Origin: Chlamydiia bacterium
GTDB taxonomy: Bacteria; Chlamydiota; Chlamydiia; Chlamydiales; JACKPQ01
Assembly (NCBI GenBank): GCA_030433395.1
Contig: JAUILX010000049.1
Location: 1-7,125, forward strand
Reading direction: 5' to 3'
DNA length: 7,125 nucleotides
Shown: positions 1-7,014 of the stretch, one piece after another
Position numbering within the stretch: position 1 is the stretch's first letter
How the letters are laid out: every line of letters begins with the position of its first letter
Made by a program: the position numbers and the translations under genes
The notes under the pieces: model-generated
Told to the model about the DNA's origin: nothing
Database searches by the model: none
The model's input: the letters and a program-made list of their open reading frames with translations, nothing else

Positions 1-434
1 TCAACTGTTTTTCCTTCACGAGCAAGCTCGTAAAGCTTTTTACCACCTTGTTTTTTTGCAGAAAACATAGGAGGTAACTGATTGATACTGCCTTGAAAAT
101 TTAATAGAGCTTCTTCAATTTCAGATAATGTAGGGATCTCTTCAGATTGAGCTACAATGACGCCGTCAATGTCATAAGAGTCCGTTTCAATCCCGAGGTG
201 AACTGTGGCGCGATAAGCTTTGTCATGACACTGAAGTTTTTCTGACATGCTTGTGTATGGTTTGCCAATGAGCATCACCATAACACCTGTAGCAAAGGGG
301 TCAAGTGTGCCTGCATGGCCGATTTTCTGGACGCCTAATAACTTCCTTAAAACCGCCACCAGATGAAAGGAGGTTTTACCGGCAGGCTTATCGAGTAGTA
401 AGATACCCTGTGTTTTAAGAGGATTGTTGTTCAT
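1..434 (-). CDS. truB: tRNA pseudouridine(55) synthase TruB, N-terminal 144 residues (3' end cut by window edge)
   Basis: TruB isomerises U55 to pseudouridine in the T-loop of elongator tRNAs. I translated this frame directly. It opens MNNNPLKTQ, then GILLLDKPAGKTSF (residues 10-23, the TruB N-terminal signature) and GHAGTLDPFATGV (39-51). The latter carries the catalytic aspartate, D45 by homology. PPMFSAKKQGGKKLYELA follows, typical of the family (about 230-310 aa in full). No stop is met before base 1, so roughly the C-terminal half lies outside the window. Translation starts inside rbfA, overlapping its last 20 bases, which implies translational coupling. An in-frame ATG at 455-453 would add seven residues. 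I prefer 434 because nine residues before GILLLDKP matches the chlamydial TruB start as I remember it; neither site has a strong Shine-Dalgarno. The family call is very secure and the exact start less so. Confidence 0.95.
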   Translation of the reverse strand, partial: MNNNPLKTQGILLLDKPAGKTSFHLVAVLRKLLGVQKIGHAGTLDPFATGVMVMLIGKPYTSMSEKLQCHDKAYRATVHLGIETDSYDIDGVIVAQSEEIPTLSEIEEALLNFQGSINQLPPMFSAKKQGGKKLYELAREGKTV

Positions 435-783
435 CGCGCTTTTGTTGGATGTCATGGATGAGTTCTTCAATGCGCATATGCTCATCGAGGGATGTATCGA
501 GTTTGAATTTAAGTGAGGGAAAAAAGCGTAAGACAACTTGTTTTGAAGCTAGTGATGAAATGTAACCTGCTGAATTATTTAAAGCTTCAATGGTTTGATT
601 TTTTTCTAGGTCAGGTCCCATAACGCTAACGTGAACTGTAGCATGATGAAGGTCTTTTGCTGTGTCTACGCTTGTGATTGTTACAAATTGCGAGATATGG
701 GGGTTTTGAACATCCCTTCTTATGACTTCAGAGATCACTTCTTTTAAAAGAGAGTTCACTCTTTTGATGCGCTTGGACTCCAC
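415..783 (-). CDS. rbfA: 30S ribosome-binding factor RbfA, complete, GTG start
   Basis: RbfA binds the immature 30S subunit near the 5' helix of 16S rRNA and promotes late processing and cold-tolerant assembly. The 122-residue length is normal. The protein shows the expected KH-like fold signatures: an N-terminal helix with RIKRVNSLLKEVISEVI (residues 5-21), DVQNPHISQFVTIT (24-37), a V-H-V-S-V strand (50-54), the A-x-G kink of the RbfA KH motif in ALNNSAGYI (67-75), and the C-terminal FFPSLKFKLDTSLDEHMRIEELI (88-110). The start codon is GTG (783-781), only 3 nt after the infB stop. A GGA seven bases upstream, overlapping the infB stop region, can serve as a weak Shine-Dalgarno. Translation is therefore probably coupled to infB. 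The gene ends 20 nt inside truB. Confidence 0.96.
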   Translation of the reverse strand: MESKRIKRVNSLLKEVISEVIRRDVQNPHISQFVTITSVDTAKDLHHATVHVSVMGPDLEKNQTIEALNNSAGYISSLASKQVVLRFFPSLKFKLDTSLDEHMRIEELIHDIQQKRDEQQSS

Positions 784-786
784 AGC

Positions 787-3120
787 TTATTCCAATGTTT
801 GAGTATGATAAATCGTTTCAAAGCTCTTTAAGATATCGCCAGCAGCAACATCAGCTTGACCTTTTAGTAGAATTCCACATTCAAAGCCTTTTGCAACTTC
901 TTTGACATCTTCGTTGACACGCTTAAGTGATGTCATGGTGCCTTCCCAGATGATTTGACCATCTCGAATCTGTTTGATGTTATGGTTACGTTTGATAATT
1001 CCGTCTGAGACTTGACAGCCCGCAATGATTCCATGCTGTGAGGATTTGAAAGTTGCTTTCACTTCAGCTTCGCCAACTTCTTTTTCTTCAGCTACTTTAT
1101 CAAGTTGGTTGACCATCATTTCTTTGACTCCATCCACAAGGTGGTAGATGATATCGTAGAGCTCAACTTTTAGCTTGTTGTTTTTAATTTGAGGTTCAGC
1201 ATGGCTTTCAACTTGTGTGTGAAAACCGATAATAAGAGCGTTTGAAGCAGATGCTAGTTCTACATCTGATTCAGAAATTTGACCGATTCCCTCAGAAATA
1301 ATATTGAGCTCAATTTTTGTCTGAGGAATTTTTTGTAGACTCTTTTTAACTGCTTCAAGAGAGCCTTGGACATCTGTGCGAAGCACAATTGGGAAAACTT
1401 TTTTCTCTTGGAGTTGTTGTTTTCTCTTCATCAACTCTTCAAATCCAGCTGTCGTGCGTTTTTGAAGTGCTTTTCTTTCAAAACCTGCTAGGCGCTGTTC
1501 GCTTAGCTTGCGTGCTTCTTTTTCGCTTTCAACAACAATGAATTCTGATCCTGCTTCAGGAACTCCAGATAGACCAGTGATTTTGACGGGCACAGATGGT
1601 CCTGCTTGATCAATGGGCTTTTGATACTCGTTGTGCATGGTTTTAACGCGTCCATAGAAGTGGTCGATAACAAGTGCGTCGCCTTTTTTAAGCATTCCAT
1701 TTTGAACTAGAACCGTTGCAATAGGACCAAACCCGCGAGATAGCTCTGATTCTAAAATAGAACCACGCGCTCTTGCAGTTGGCTCTGCATGCAGCTCCAA
1801 CATTTCAGCTTGTAGCAGCACCATTTCTAAAAGTTGATCAATGCCTTCTCCAGTTTGTGCAGAGCAGTTAACAGTGAGTGTTTGACCACCCCATGTTTCG
1901 GGAAGAAGGTCCCTATCAGAGAGTTGACGATATACTGTATCAGCATTGAAATCGGGTTTGTCAGATTTGTTAATAGCTACAACAACGGGCACTCCAGCTT
2001 CTTGAGCCTGAGATAGAGCTTCGTCAGTTTGAGGTTTCATGCCCTCATCGCCAGCTACAACCAAAATAACTAGGTCGGTAACATTAGCTCCACGTTGACG
2101 CATCTCTGTAAAGGCTTCGTGACCAGGTGTGTCTAAAATAGTCACTTCACCGTGAGAGGTAAAAGCTCGGAAGGCGCCGATGTGTTGAGTAATAGCTCCT
2201 GCTTCTTTCGCTGTGATATTGCTCTTACGAATAGTGTCGATTAAGGATGTTTTTCCATGGTCGACGTGTCCCATGAAGGCTACTACTGGTGGCCGAGCTT
2301 TTAGCGTGTCGGGATTAGTGGTTAAAATTTCTTCTTGGATGGTTTTTCCTGTGATGCGCAGACGCTCTTCTTCACTTGTGTCTATTTTTATTGCGCAGCC
2401 AAATTCTTCACCGATAAGTTGCACTGTCGTTTCGTCATCAAGCTCATCATTAATCATAACAGCCATGCCTTGTTTAAAGAGCTTGCTCACAATTTCTGCA
2501 GCTTTGATTTTCATTTGGGCGGCTAGATCTTTAACGCTGATGGGTAGCTTTACGTGTAACTCAGTGGGACGAATGACAGGTTGCGAATTGGTTTTTTGTT
2601 TAGGTCCTTTGCGTCTTCTGGGACCATACCTGCGTTCTTCGCCAACGCGTAGGCCTGCACGGTCACGCGCATCAAACGAGCTCATTGTCTCAAAACGTTT
2701 AGCTGGGGCTGCAGCAGCTGGTTTTTTTTTGTCTTGTGGGGGCTTAAATGCAGGTTTATCAGAACTTGGTGGCGCAGATGGTTTTTTAGGTAATGGCTTT
2801 GGCTCTTTTTGAATAACTTGGAGTTGACGCCTTTCTTCAACTACGGGTTCTGGAGGAGGCGGTGGTGTTTCTTTGACAGGTTGCTCTACAGGAGGTAGTT
2901 TTTCCTCTTCAACAATTTTAGGCTCTTTTGGAACTTGTTTTTGCTTGATTTTGACTACGGGCTTTTTCTTAACAGCGCTTGGTGGCGCCGTTTTTGCCTG
3001 TGTTTTAGGCTTTTCACTCGTCTTTTTAGCAGCTGGCTTTTTTTTGTCCAGCTTTTCTCCGAGTTTAAGGGCCGCACTCAGTTGAGTGTTTTTAATTTTT
3101 AGTTTCAAGTTTTTTGCCAC
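787..3120 (-). CDS. infB: translation initiation factor IF-2, complete, GTG start
   Basis: IF2 is the GTPase that brings formyl-Met-tRNA to the 30S subunit and promotes 50S joining. It has 777 residues, shorter than the ~890 of E. coli or Chlamydia, mainly in the N-terminal extension. Residues 1-180 are low-complexity and rich in Lys, Pro, Ala and Glu (KKKP and PPPPP runs), a linker type usual for IF2. An IF2_N module follows at about 187-243 (KLPISVKDLAAQMKIKA). The G domain is intact: G1 GHVDHGKT (284-291), G2 around ITQHIGA (310-316), G3 DTPGH (330-334), G4 NKSD (384-387), G5 SAQTGEG (420-426). Domains II, III and the C-terminal fMet-tRNA-binding region follow, with FKSSQHGIIAG at 691-701. 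The GTG start directly abuts the nusA stop with no gap, and the first in-frame ATG is residue 146. The start is supported by KNLKLKIKN, as in chlamydial IF2. Confidence 0.98.
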   Translation of the reverse strand: MAKNLKLKIKNTQLSAALKLGEKLDKKKPAAKKTSEKPKTQAKTAPPSAVKKKPVVKIKQKQVPKEPKIVEEEKLPPVEQPVKETPPPPPEPVVEERRQLQVIQKEPKPLPKKPSAPPSSDKPAFKPPQDKKKPAAAAPAKRFETMSSFDARDRAGLRVGEERRYGPRRRKGPKQKTNSQPVIRPTELHVKLPISVKDLAAQMKIKAAEIVSKLFKQGMAVMINDELDDETTVQLIGEEFGCAIKIDTSEEERLRITGKTIQEEILTTNPDTLKARPPVVAFMGHVDHGKTSLIDTIRKSNITAKEAGAITQHIGAFRAFTSHGEVTILDTPGHEAFTEMRQRGANVTDLVILVVAGDEGMKPQTDEALSQAQEAGVPVVVAINKSDKPDFNADTVYRQLSDRDLLPETWGGQTLTVNCSAQTGEGIDQLLEMVLLQAEMLELHAEPTARARGSILESELSRGFGPIATVLVQNGMLKKGDALVIDHFYGRVKTMHNEYQKPIDQAGPSVPVKITGLSGVPEAGSEFIVVESEKEARKLSEQRLAGFERKALQKRTTAGFEELMKRKQQLQEKKVFPIVLRTDVQGSLEAVKKSLQKIPQTKIELNIISEGIGQISESDVELASASNALIIGFHTQVESHAEPQIKNNKLKVELYDIIYHLVDGVKEMMVNQLDKVAEEKEVGEAEVKATFKSSQHGIIAGCQVSDGIIKRNHNIKQIRDGQIIWEGTMTSLKRVNEDVKEVAKGFECGILLKGQADVAAGDILKSFETIYHTQTLE

Positions 3121-4416
3121 TTATTGTTTTTCTACCTTCTCTATAAGGCGTTTTTCTACTTGTTCAAGTATTGATTCAACCATTTCTGGGCTGAGATCTG
3201 CTTTTGTTGCAATTTCGAGCGGGTCAGCTCTTAAAAGGTCCGAAGGGGTTGCGTAACCGGCTGCGACCAATGTGTCTAATGCAAATGAGCTCATTCCATC
3301 GAGCACAAGTGGTTGATTTAACGCAGGGTTTTCTGACAGGGCAAGTTGTTGGCGCTCAATGCGAGAAGCTTTTTGGTATTCAGACATTTTTTGCACTTCA
3401 AGCTCGCGCTCAATAAGGTTGCCAATTAGGCGGATATTCATTCCCTTGCGGCCGAGAATAGTGGGGTAATCTTCGTCAGCGACGACAATAGAAACCACAC
3501 CTTCTTCTTCATCGACGTGAATCTTCTTGATGTCTACAGGATCAATTGCACGTTGAAGCAAAACGATTGGGTCATCAGCTGAAGGAATGATGTCGATTTT
3601 TTCATTATTAAGTTCTCGGATAATGTTCTTGACTCGTGTTCCGCGAACGCCGACACAAGAGCCGACCGGGTCAACTCTAGGATTGTTTGATGTGACTGTC
3701 ATTTTGGTACGGTAGCCAGCTTCGCGAACAATGCGATTAACTTCGATTGTTCCATCAGAGAGCTCAGGGACTTCTTGAATAAAGAGCTCTTTGACAAATT
3801 CAGGGTGAGAACGAGTCAATACAACTTCAGCACCACCGATATCGGTGTCGCGAACTTCAAGCATCAATGCTGTCACACGTTCGCCGACGTGGTGTTTTTC
3901 CGTTTTAGGGTAAAAGCGTCCAGGCAAGATTGCTTCTACTTTACCAAGGTCTACAACTAGTGTAGAGCCTTTGCCAATGCGTTTAATTGATCCTGATACG
4001 ATATCACCTACGCGGTGGCGGTATTCTTCGTAAATCACATCGCGCTCTGCTGAGCGTAGGCGCTGAGTGATAACCTGACGAGCAACTTGCGCTGCTACGC
4101 GGCCAAAATCTGAAGGCGTGATCACAGTTTGTAGAACTTGGCCAACTTCAGCTTCTGTTGTTAGCTCCTTAGCATCTGCTAAGCTGATTTGCTCTTCAGC
4201 ATTGTCAACAACTTCGACAACTTCCTTTTCAGAAAGAACTTCAATCTCACCTGTTTTTGGGTCAATTGTCACGGTGATGTTGTTGCCAGCGCTCTGTACA
4301 CTTTTACGGGCAGCGATCATGAGAGCTTCTTCAATTGCTCCGACAACTAGCTCACGCTTGATGCCTTTTTCACGCTCGAGGTATTCAAAGATTGCAACGA
4401 GATCTTTACTGTCCAT
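3121..4416 (-). CDS. nusA: transcription termination/antitermination factor NusA
   Basis: NusA binds RNA polymerase and nascent RNA, and modulates pausing, intrinsic termination and rRNA antitermination. The protein has 431 residues. The order is: N-terminal RNAP-binding domain (about 1-130, with RELVVGAIEEALMIAARK at 21-38), S1 domain (about 135-201, VGDIVSGSIKRIGKG), KH1 (RVDPVGSCVGVRGTRVKNII at 247-266), KH2 (ILGRKGMNIRLIGNLI at 320-335), and one helix-hairpin-helix-like acidic module (about 372-425). E. coli NusA (495 aa) has two such C-terminal AR modules, so this is the short form, which is also usual in chlamydiae. The ATG shares its A with the last base of the rpsA stop (TAATG), a strong indication of translational coupling. 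The stop TAA lies directly against the infB GTG. The usual upstream neighbour rimP is absent. Confidence 0.98.
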   Translation of the reverse strand: MDSKDLVAIFEYLEREKGIKRELVVGAIEEALMIAARKSVQSAGNNITVTIDPKTGEIEVLSEKEVVEVVDNAEEQISLADAKELTTEAEVGQVLQTVITPSDFGRVAAQVARQVITQRLRSAERDVIYEEYRHRVGDIVSGSIKRIGKGSTLVVDLGKVEAILPGRFYPKTEKHHVGERVTALMLEVRDTDIGGAEVVLTRSHPEFVKELFIQEVPELSDGTIEVNRIVREAGYRTKMTVTSNNPRVDPVGSCVGVRGTRVKNIIRELNNEKIDIIPSADDPIVLLQRAIDPVDIKKIHVDEEEGVVSIVVADEDYPTILGRKGMNIRLIGNLIERELEVQKMSEYQKASRIERQQLALSENPALNQPLVLDGMSSFALDTLVAAGYATPSDLLRADPLEIATKADLSPEMVESILEQVEKRLIEKVEKQ

Positions 4417-6146
4417 TAGGCTTGCTCATCCTTTTCATCAGTTTTTTTCTTAGTGGCTTTTTTCTGTTTGCCTACGACGATTTCATCATCATCTGCACCT
4501 GCGAGTTGAGACTTAATTGAAAGCGAGATTTTTTTATGCTCAGGGTCAACTTCGATAACTCGGGCAGTGACCTCATCGTCGATATTGACAACATCTTCAA
4601 CTTTGTTAAATGGCTTATCGGAAAGTTCAGTCACGTGGATCAAACCGTCCATGCCATTTTCAAGCTCGACGTAGGCGCCAAATGCAGTTGTTTTTGTAAT
4701 TTTTGCTTTAACTTCTGAGCCAATTGGCAGAGCTTTATCAATATTTTCCCAAGGATTATCTGCAAGTTGTTTGACACTCAGTGTGATTTTTTGGCTTTCA
4801 CGATCTACAGAGATCACAACAGCTTCAACTTCATCACCTTTTTGGAAAACTTCAGATGGATGAGAAATTTTCTTTGTCCAGCTCATATCACTGATATGAA
4901 TAAGGCCATCGATACCTGGTTCGAGTTCAACAAAGGCTCCGTAGTTGGTTAAGCTGCGCACCTGCGCCTTAACGACTTTGCCTTGTGTGTATTTTGCTTC
5001 AACATCTTCCCAAGGATTTTTCTCAAGTTGTTTAATTCCCAGAGAAATGCGTCCTTCTTCTTTTTGGATGCTGAGGACAAGTGCTTCTACTTCGTCTCCT
5101 TTTTGGACAACTTCTGCAGGATCGGTTACGTTTTTCACCCATGACATTTCAGAAACGTGGATGAGTCCTTCAATACCTGGTTCGATTTCAATGAATGCTC
5201 CGTAAGGAACAAGGCTTACAATTTTGCCTTTAACGTGTGTCCCAATTGGAAAACGTTCTTCGATCTCTTCCCAAGGGTTGTTTTCTTTTTGTTTCAGTCC
5301 TAAAGCGACTCTACCTTTATCACGGTCTACGTTTAAGATGATGACTTCAACATCATCGCCAACTTCCACCATTTCTGATGGGTGTTTGATACGCTTCCAG
5401 GTCATGTCAGTGATGTGCAAGAGGCCATCAACACCATCAAGGTCTAAGAAGACGCCGAAGTCTGTGATGTTTTTGACGACGCCAGTGCGCAAATCACCTT
5501 CATTGATTGTTTCAAGAAGTTCAGCTTTCTTAGAGATACGCTCTTTTTCAAGTAGTTCGCGTCTTGAAACAACGATGTTCTTGCGTTCTTCGTTAATTTT
5601 AAGGATGACAAAGTCGTACTCGCCACCGATGAATTCGTCGATATTTTTGATGCGTTTGTTGTCGATTTGCGAGCCTGGCAAGAATGCTTCCATGCCAATA
5701 TCGACCATCAAGCCGCCCTTGACTTTTCGAGTGACTTTACCGCGGACAATAGAGCCCTCAACGCAATTTTGTAAGATGTGCTGCCACTGGCGTTGGCGAC
5801 GTGCTTTTTCCCTAGATAGGACGATCTGCCCATCGGAGCCTTCAGTTTGGTCTAGGAATACCTCGACTTTTTCACCCAATTGGATCTCATTAGGATCGAA
5901 TTCGCTGGCTGGGATTAGTCCTTCAGACTTTAGGCCTACATCGACGACAACAAAATCTTTTGTGACCTCGACGATTTCGCCTGTGAAGATGTTGCCTGGC
6001 ACCATCAGGGGAGCGCCTTCAGAGGCCTCATCTGTATCTCCAGATCCTATAAGTTTTTTGAAAAGCTCCGCATCTTTTTCATCGAATTCGATATCATCGA
6101 TGACTTTGCTTGAGCTCCAGCTGTATTGGGTTTGATTGTTTGACAT
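4416..6146 (-). CDS. rpsA: 30S ribosomal protein S1
   Basis: S1 is the largest 30S protein. It captures and unfolds mRNA for initiation. The 576-residue protein has six S1/OB-fold repeats at about 50-112, 130-195, 216-285, 301-372, 388-459 and 475-545. Repeats 3 to 6 are closely alike, each with a GVF/GAF/GAY core then GLLHI, GLIHV or GLIHI and a downstream SxxxxKGDEVEA-like segment, joined by N-P-W-E linkers (290-293, 377-380, 464-467). Repeats 1 and 2 are divergent, as expected for the ribosome-anchoring part. The C-terminus is charged and lysine-rich (560-576). The ATG at 6146 is preceded by AGGA (minus strand, 6160-6157) ten bases away. This is the first gene of the operon, with a short leader of about 30 nt if the proposed promoter is right. 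The stop overlaps the nusA start. Confidence 0.98.
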   Translation of the reverse strand: MSNNQTQYSWSSSKVIDDIEFDEKDAELFKKLIGSGDTDEASEGAPLMVPGNIFTGEIVEVTKDFVVVDVGLKSEGLIPASEFDPNEIQLGEKVEVFLDQTEGSDGQIVLSREKARRQRQWQHILQNCVEGSIVRGKVTRKVKGGLMVDIGMEAFLPGSQIDNKRIKNIDEFIGGEYDFVILKINEERKNIVVSRRELLEKERISKKAELLETINEGDLRTGVVKNITDFGVFLDLDGVDGLLHITDMTWKRIKHPSEMVEVGDDVEVIILNVDRDKGRVALGLKQKENNPWEEIEERFPIGTHVKGKIVSLVPYGAFIEIEPGIEGLIHVSEMSWVKNVTDPAEVVQKGDEVEALVLSIQKEEGRISLGIKQLEKNPWEDVEAKYTQGKVVKAQVRSLTNYGAFVELEPGIDGLIHISDMSWTKKISHPSEVFQKGDEVEAVVISVDRESQKITLSVKQLADNPWENIDKALPIGSEVKAKITKTTAFGAYVELENGMDGLIHVTELSDKPFNKVEDVVNIDDEVTARVIEVDPEHKKISLSIKSQLAGADDDEIVVGKQKKATKKKTDEKDEQA

Positions 6147-6177
6147 GTTTTTGGTTTCCTATAAATTTAGACTTTAA

Positions 6178-6213
6178 TGAAACCAGACTACCACAACCCT
6201 TCCAATATTGCAA
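6178..6213 (-). promoter_or_regulatory. candidate sigma-70-type promoter for the rpsA operon
   Basis: Reading the minus strand, TTGCAA (6213-6208, 4/6 to the -35 consensus) is followed by a 17-bp spacer and TAGTCT (6190-6185). The latter matches only 3/6 of the -10 consensus but keeps its first two and last bases, and TGG just upstream gives an extended -10 (TGn). The start point would fall near 6178, leaving a leader of about 32 nt with AGGA as ribosome site. This is the only divergent gap upstream of the operon, so a promoter must be in or near it. The exact boxes are inference; an alternative is TTGGAA-17-TTTCAT a few bases downstream. Confidence 0.35.
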
Positions 6214-6215
6214 GG
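6198..6215. repeat. 18-bp near-perfect palindrome in the divergent intergenic region, possible operator
   Basis: The sequence CCTTCCAATATTGCAAGG is self-complementary except for one mismatched pair (C at 6202 against C at 6211). It has no spacer, so it would make a poor RNA hairpin and fits a dimeric DNA-binding protein site better. It covers the proposed -35 box of rpsA and lies just upstream of the kinase gene on the other strand. No regulator family is recognised from the motif. Confidence 0.45.
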
Positions 6216-6219
6216 CTTC

Positions 6220-6232
6220 CACTAAATTAGTG
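6220..6232. repeat. perfect 13-bp inverted repeat upstream of the kinase gene, possible operator
   Basis: CACTAA-A-TTAGTG has two perfect six-base arms around a single central base. It lies 20 bp before the ATG of the kinase gene. It overlaps TAAATT (6223-6228), which together with TTCCAA (6200-6205) at 17-bp spacing is a weak plus-strand promoter candidate. Being AT-rich and short, it could also be chance. Confidence 0.35.
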
Positions 6233-6252
6233 TTTTCGTCACAATAGGCTCT

Positions 6253-6975
6253 ATGACAACCTATGTTTTGAAATTTGGCGGCGCCGCTTTAGCTAACATT
6301 GAGCAGATTGAGCGCGTGGCCGATATTACCGCCTCACATGCAGTTGAGTCTAAGCATCTGGTTGTTGTCGTAAGCGCCATGGGGGACATGACTGATCATC
6401 TTCTTTCTATGGCCCATTCAATTCATCCAGATCCCCCCAAACGCGAGCAGGATATGCTTATTTCTGTCGGAGAGCGCATCAGCATGGCACTGCTGGCCAT
6501 GGCCCTGGATAAGCGCTCGGTTAAAGCACTTAGCCTAACAGGCAGCCAATCTGGCGTAATCACCTGCACACGCCATGGAGAGGCTGATATCTTAGAGATA
6601 AGGCCCATACGCGTGCAAAAACACCTCGATGAGGGCAATGTGGTGATTGTAGCTGGATTTCAGGGTGTCAGCTCTGACAAAGAAATCACAACCCTTGGTC
6701 GAGGTGGCTCTGACACGAGTGCTGTAGCGCTTGGAGCTGCTCTCGACGCCAAAGAAATTATTTTCTATAAAGATGTCCAAGGGATTTATGATGCTGACCC
6801 AGAAACATCCCCAAAGGCCAAGCTTTTGACTCAGCTGACCTATGCCCAAGCCCTGCCTCTTTGTGATTCAGGGGGCGTGATTGCACCTCGAGCTATTCGC
6901 TTAGCTGAAAAGCATGGTATGCCTCTCAGAGTTCGTTCGTTCTGGGAATCCGGCCAAGGCTCTTATGTTTCTTGA
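6253..6975 (+). CDS. aspartokinase-like protein, catalytic domain only (no ACT domains)
   Basis: This belongs to the amino-acid kinase superfamily, closest by eye to aspartokinases such as B. subtilis LysC. Those phosphorylate aspartate in the first step toward lysine/diaminopimelate, threonine and methionine. Visible motifs are KFGG (residues 7-10, catalytic Lys7), VVVVSAMGDMTD (37-48), KREQDMLISVGERIS (63-77), VIVAGFQG (131-138), the nucleotide/aspartate-binding TTLGRGGSDTSA (146-157) and YKDVQGIYDADP (172-183). At 240 aa it stops at MPLRVRSFWESGQGS, where normal aspartokinases (about 400-450 aa) pass into two ACT domains that sense lysine or threonine. Oddities are KFGGAA instead of the usual KFGGTS and IAPRAI where LHPRAV is typical. 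An intrinsic terminator 12 nt after the stop argues that the short form is the real gene end. AGG sits 4 nt before the ATG. I withhold lysC because substrate and pathway role are uncertain. Confidence 0.85.
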   Translation: MTTYVLKFGGAALANIEQIERVADITASHAVESKHLVVVVSAMGDMTDHLLSMAHSIHPDPPKREQDMLISVGERISMALLAMALDKRSVKALSLTGSQSGVITCTRHGEADILEIRPIRVQKHLDEGNVVIVAGFQGVSSDKEITTLGRGGSDTSAVALGAALDAKEIIFYKDVQGIYDADPETSPKAKLLTQLTYAQALPLCDSGGVIAPRAIRLAEKHGMPLRVRSFWESGQGSYVS

Positions 6976-6987
6976 GTTGGTCTTGGT

Positions 6988-7013
6988 GGCATCTCAATGC
7001 GAGTGCCTTTTTT
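6988..7013 (+). terminator. intrinsic (Rho-independent) terminator after the kinase gene
   Basis: The left arm at 6988-6995 (GGCATCTC) pairs with the right arm at 7001-7007 (GAGTGCC) across a five-base loop. Seven base pairs form, with one bulged T at 6992, and six T residues follow immediately at 7008-7013. The hairpin starts 12 nt after the kinase stop codon. On the opposite strand the hairpin is not followed by a T run, so it acts mainly in the plus direction. Confidence 0.8.
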
Positions 7014-7014
7014 A

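Noticed and set aside
2213..2812. A 199-codon plus-strand open frame opposite infB
   Set aside because: It is a shadow of the conserved IF2 gene, with no recognisable motif and unlikely composition.
5224..6135. A 303-codon open frame on the plus strand opposite rpsA
   Set aside because: It is fully antisense to the well-supported S1 coding sequence. Its translation is Ser/Thr/Pro-rich low complexity, as expected from reverse-complemented S1 codons, and there is no domain or ribosome site.
6165..6200. A short tRNA-like string (minus strand GGTTGTGGTAGTCTGGT) in the divergent gap
   Set aside because: No cloverleaf can be formed: there is no acceptor stem, anticodon arm or T-arm, and the gap is too short once both leaders are allowed for.
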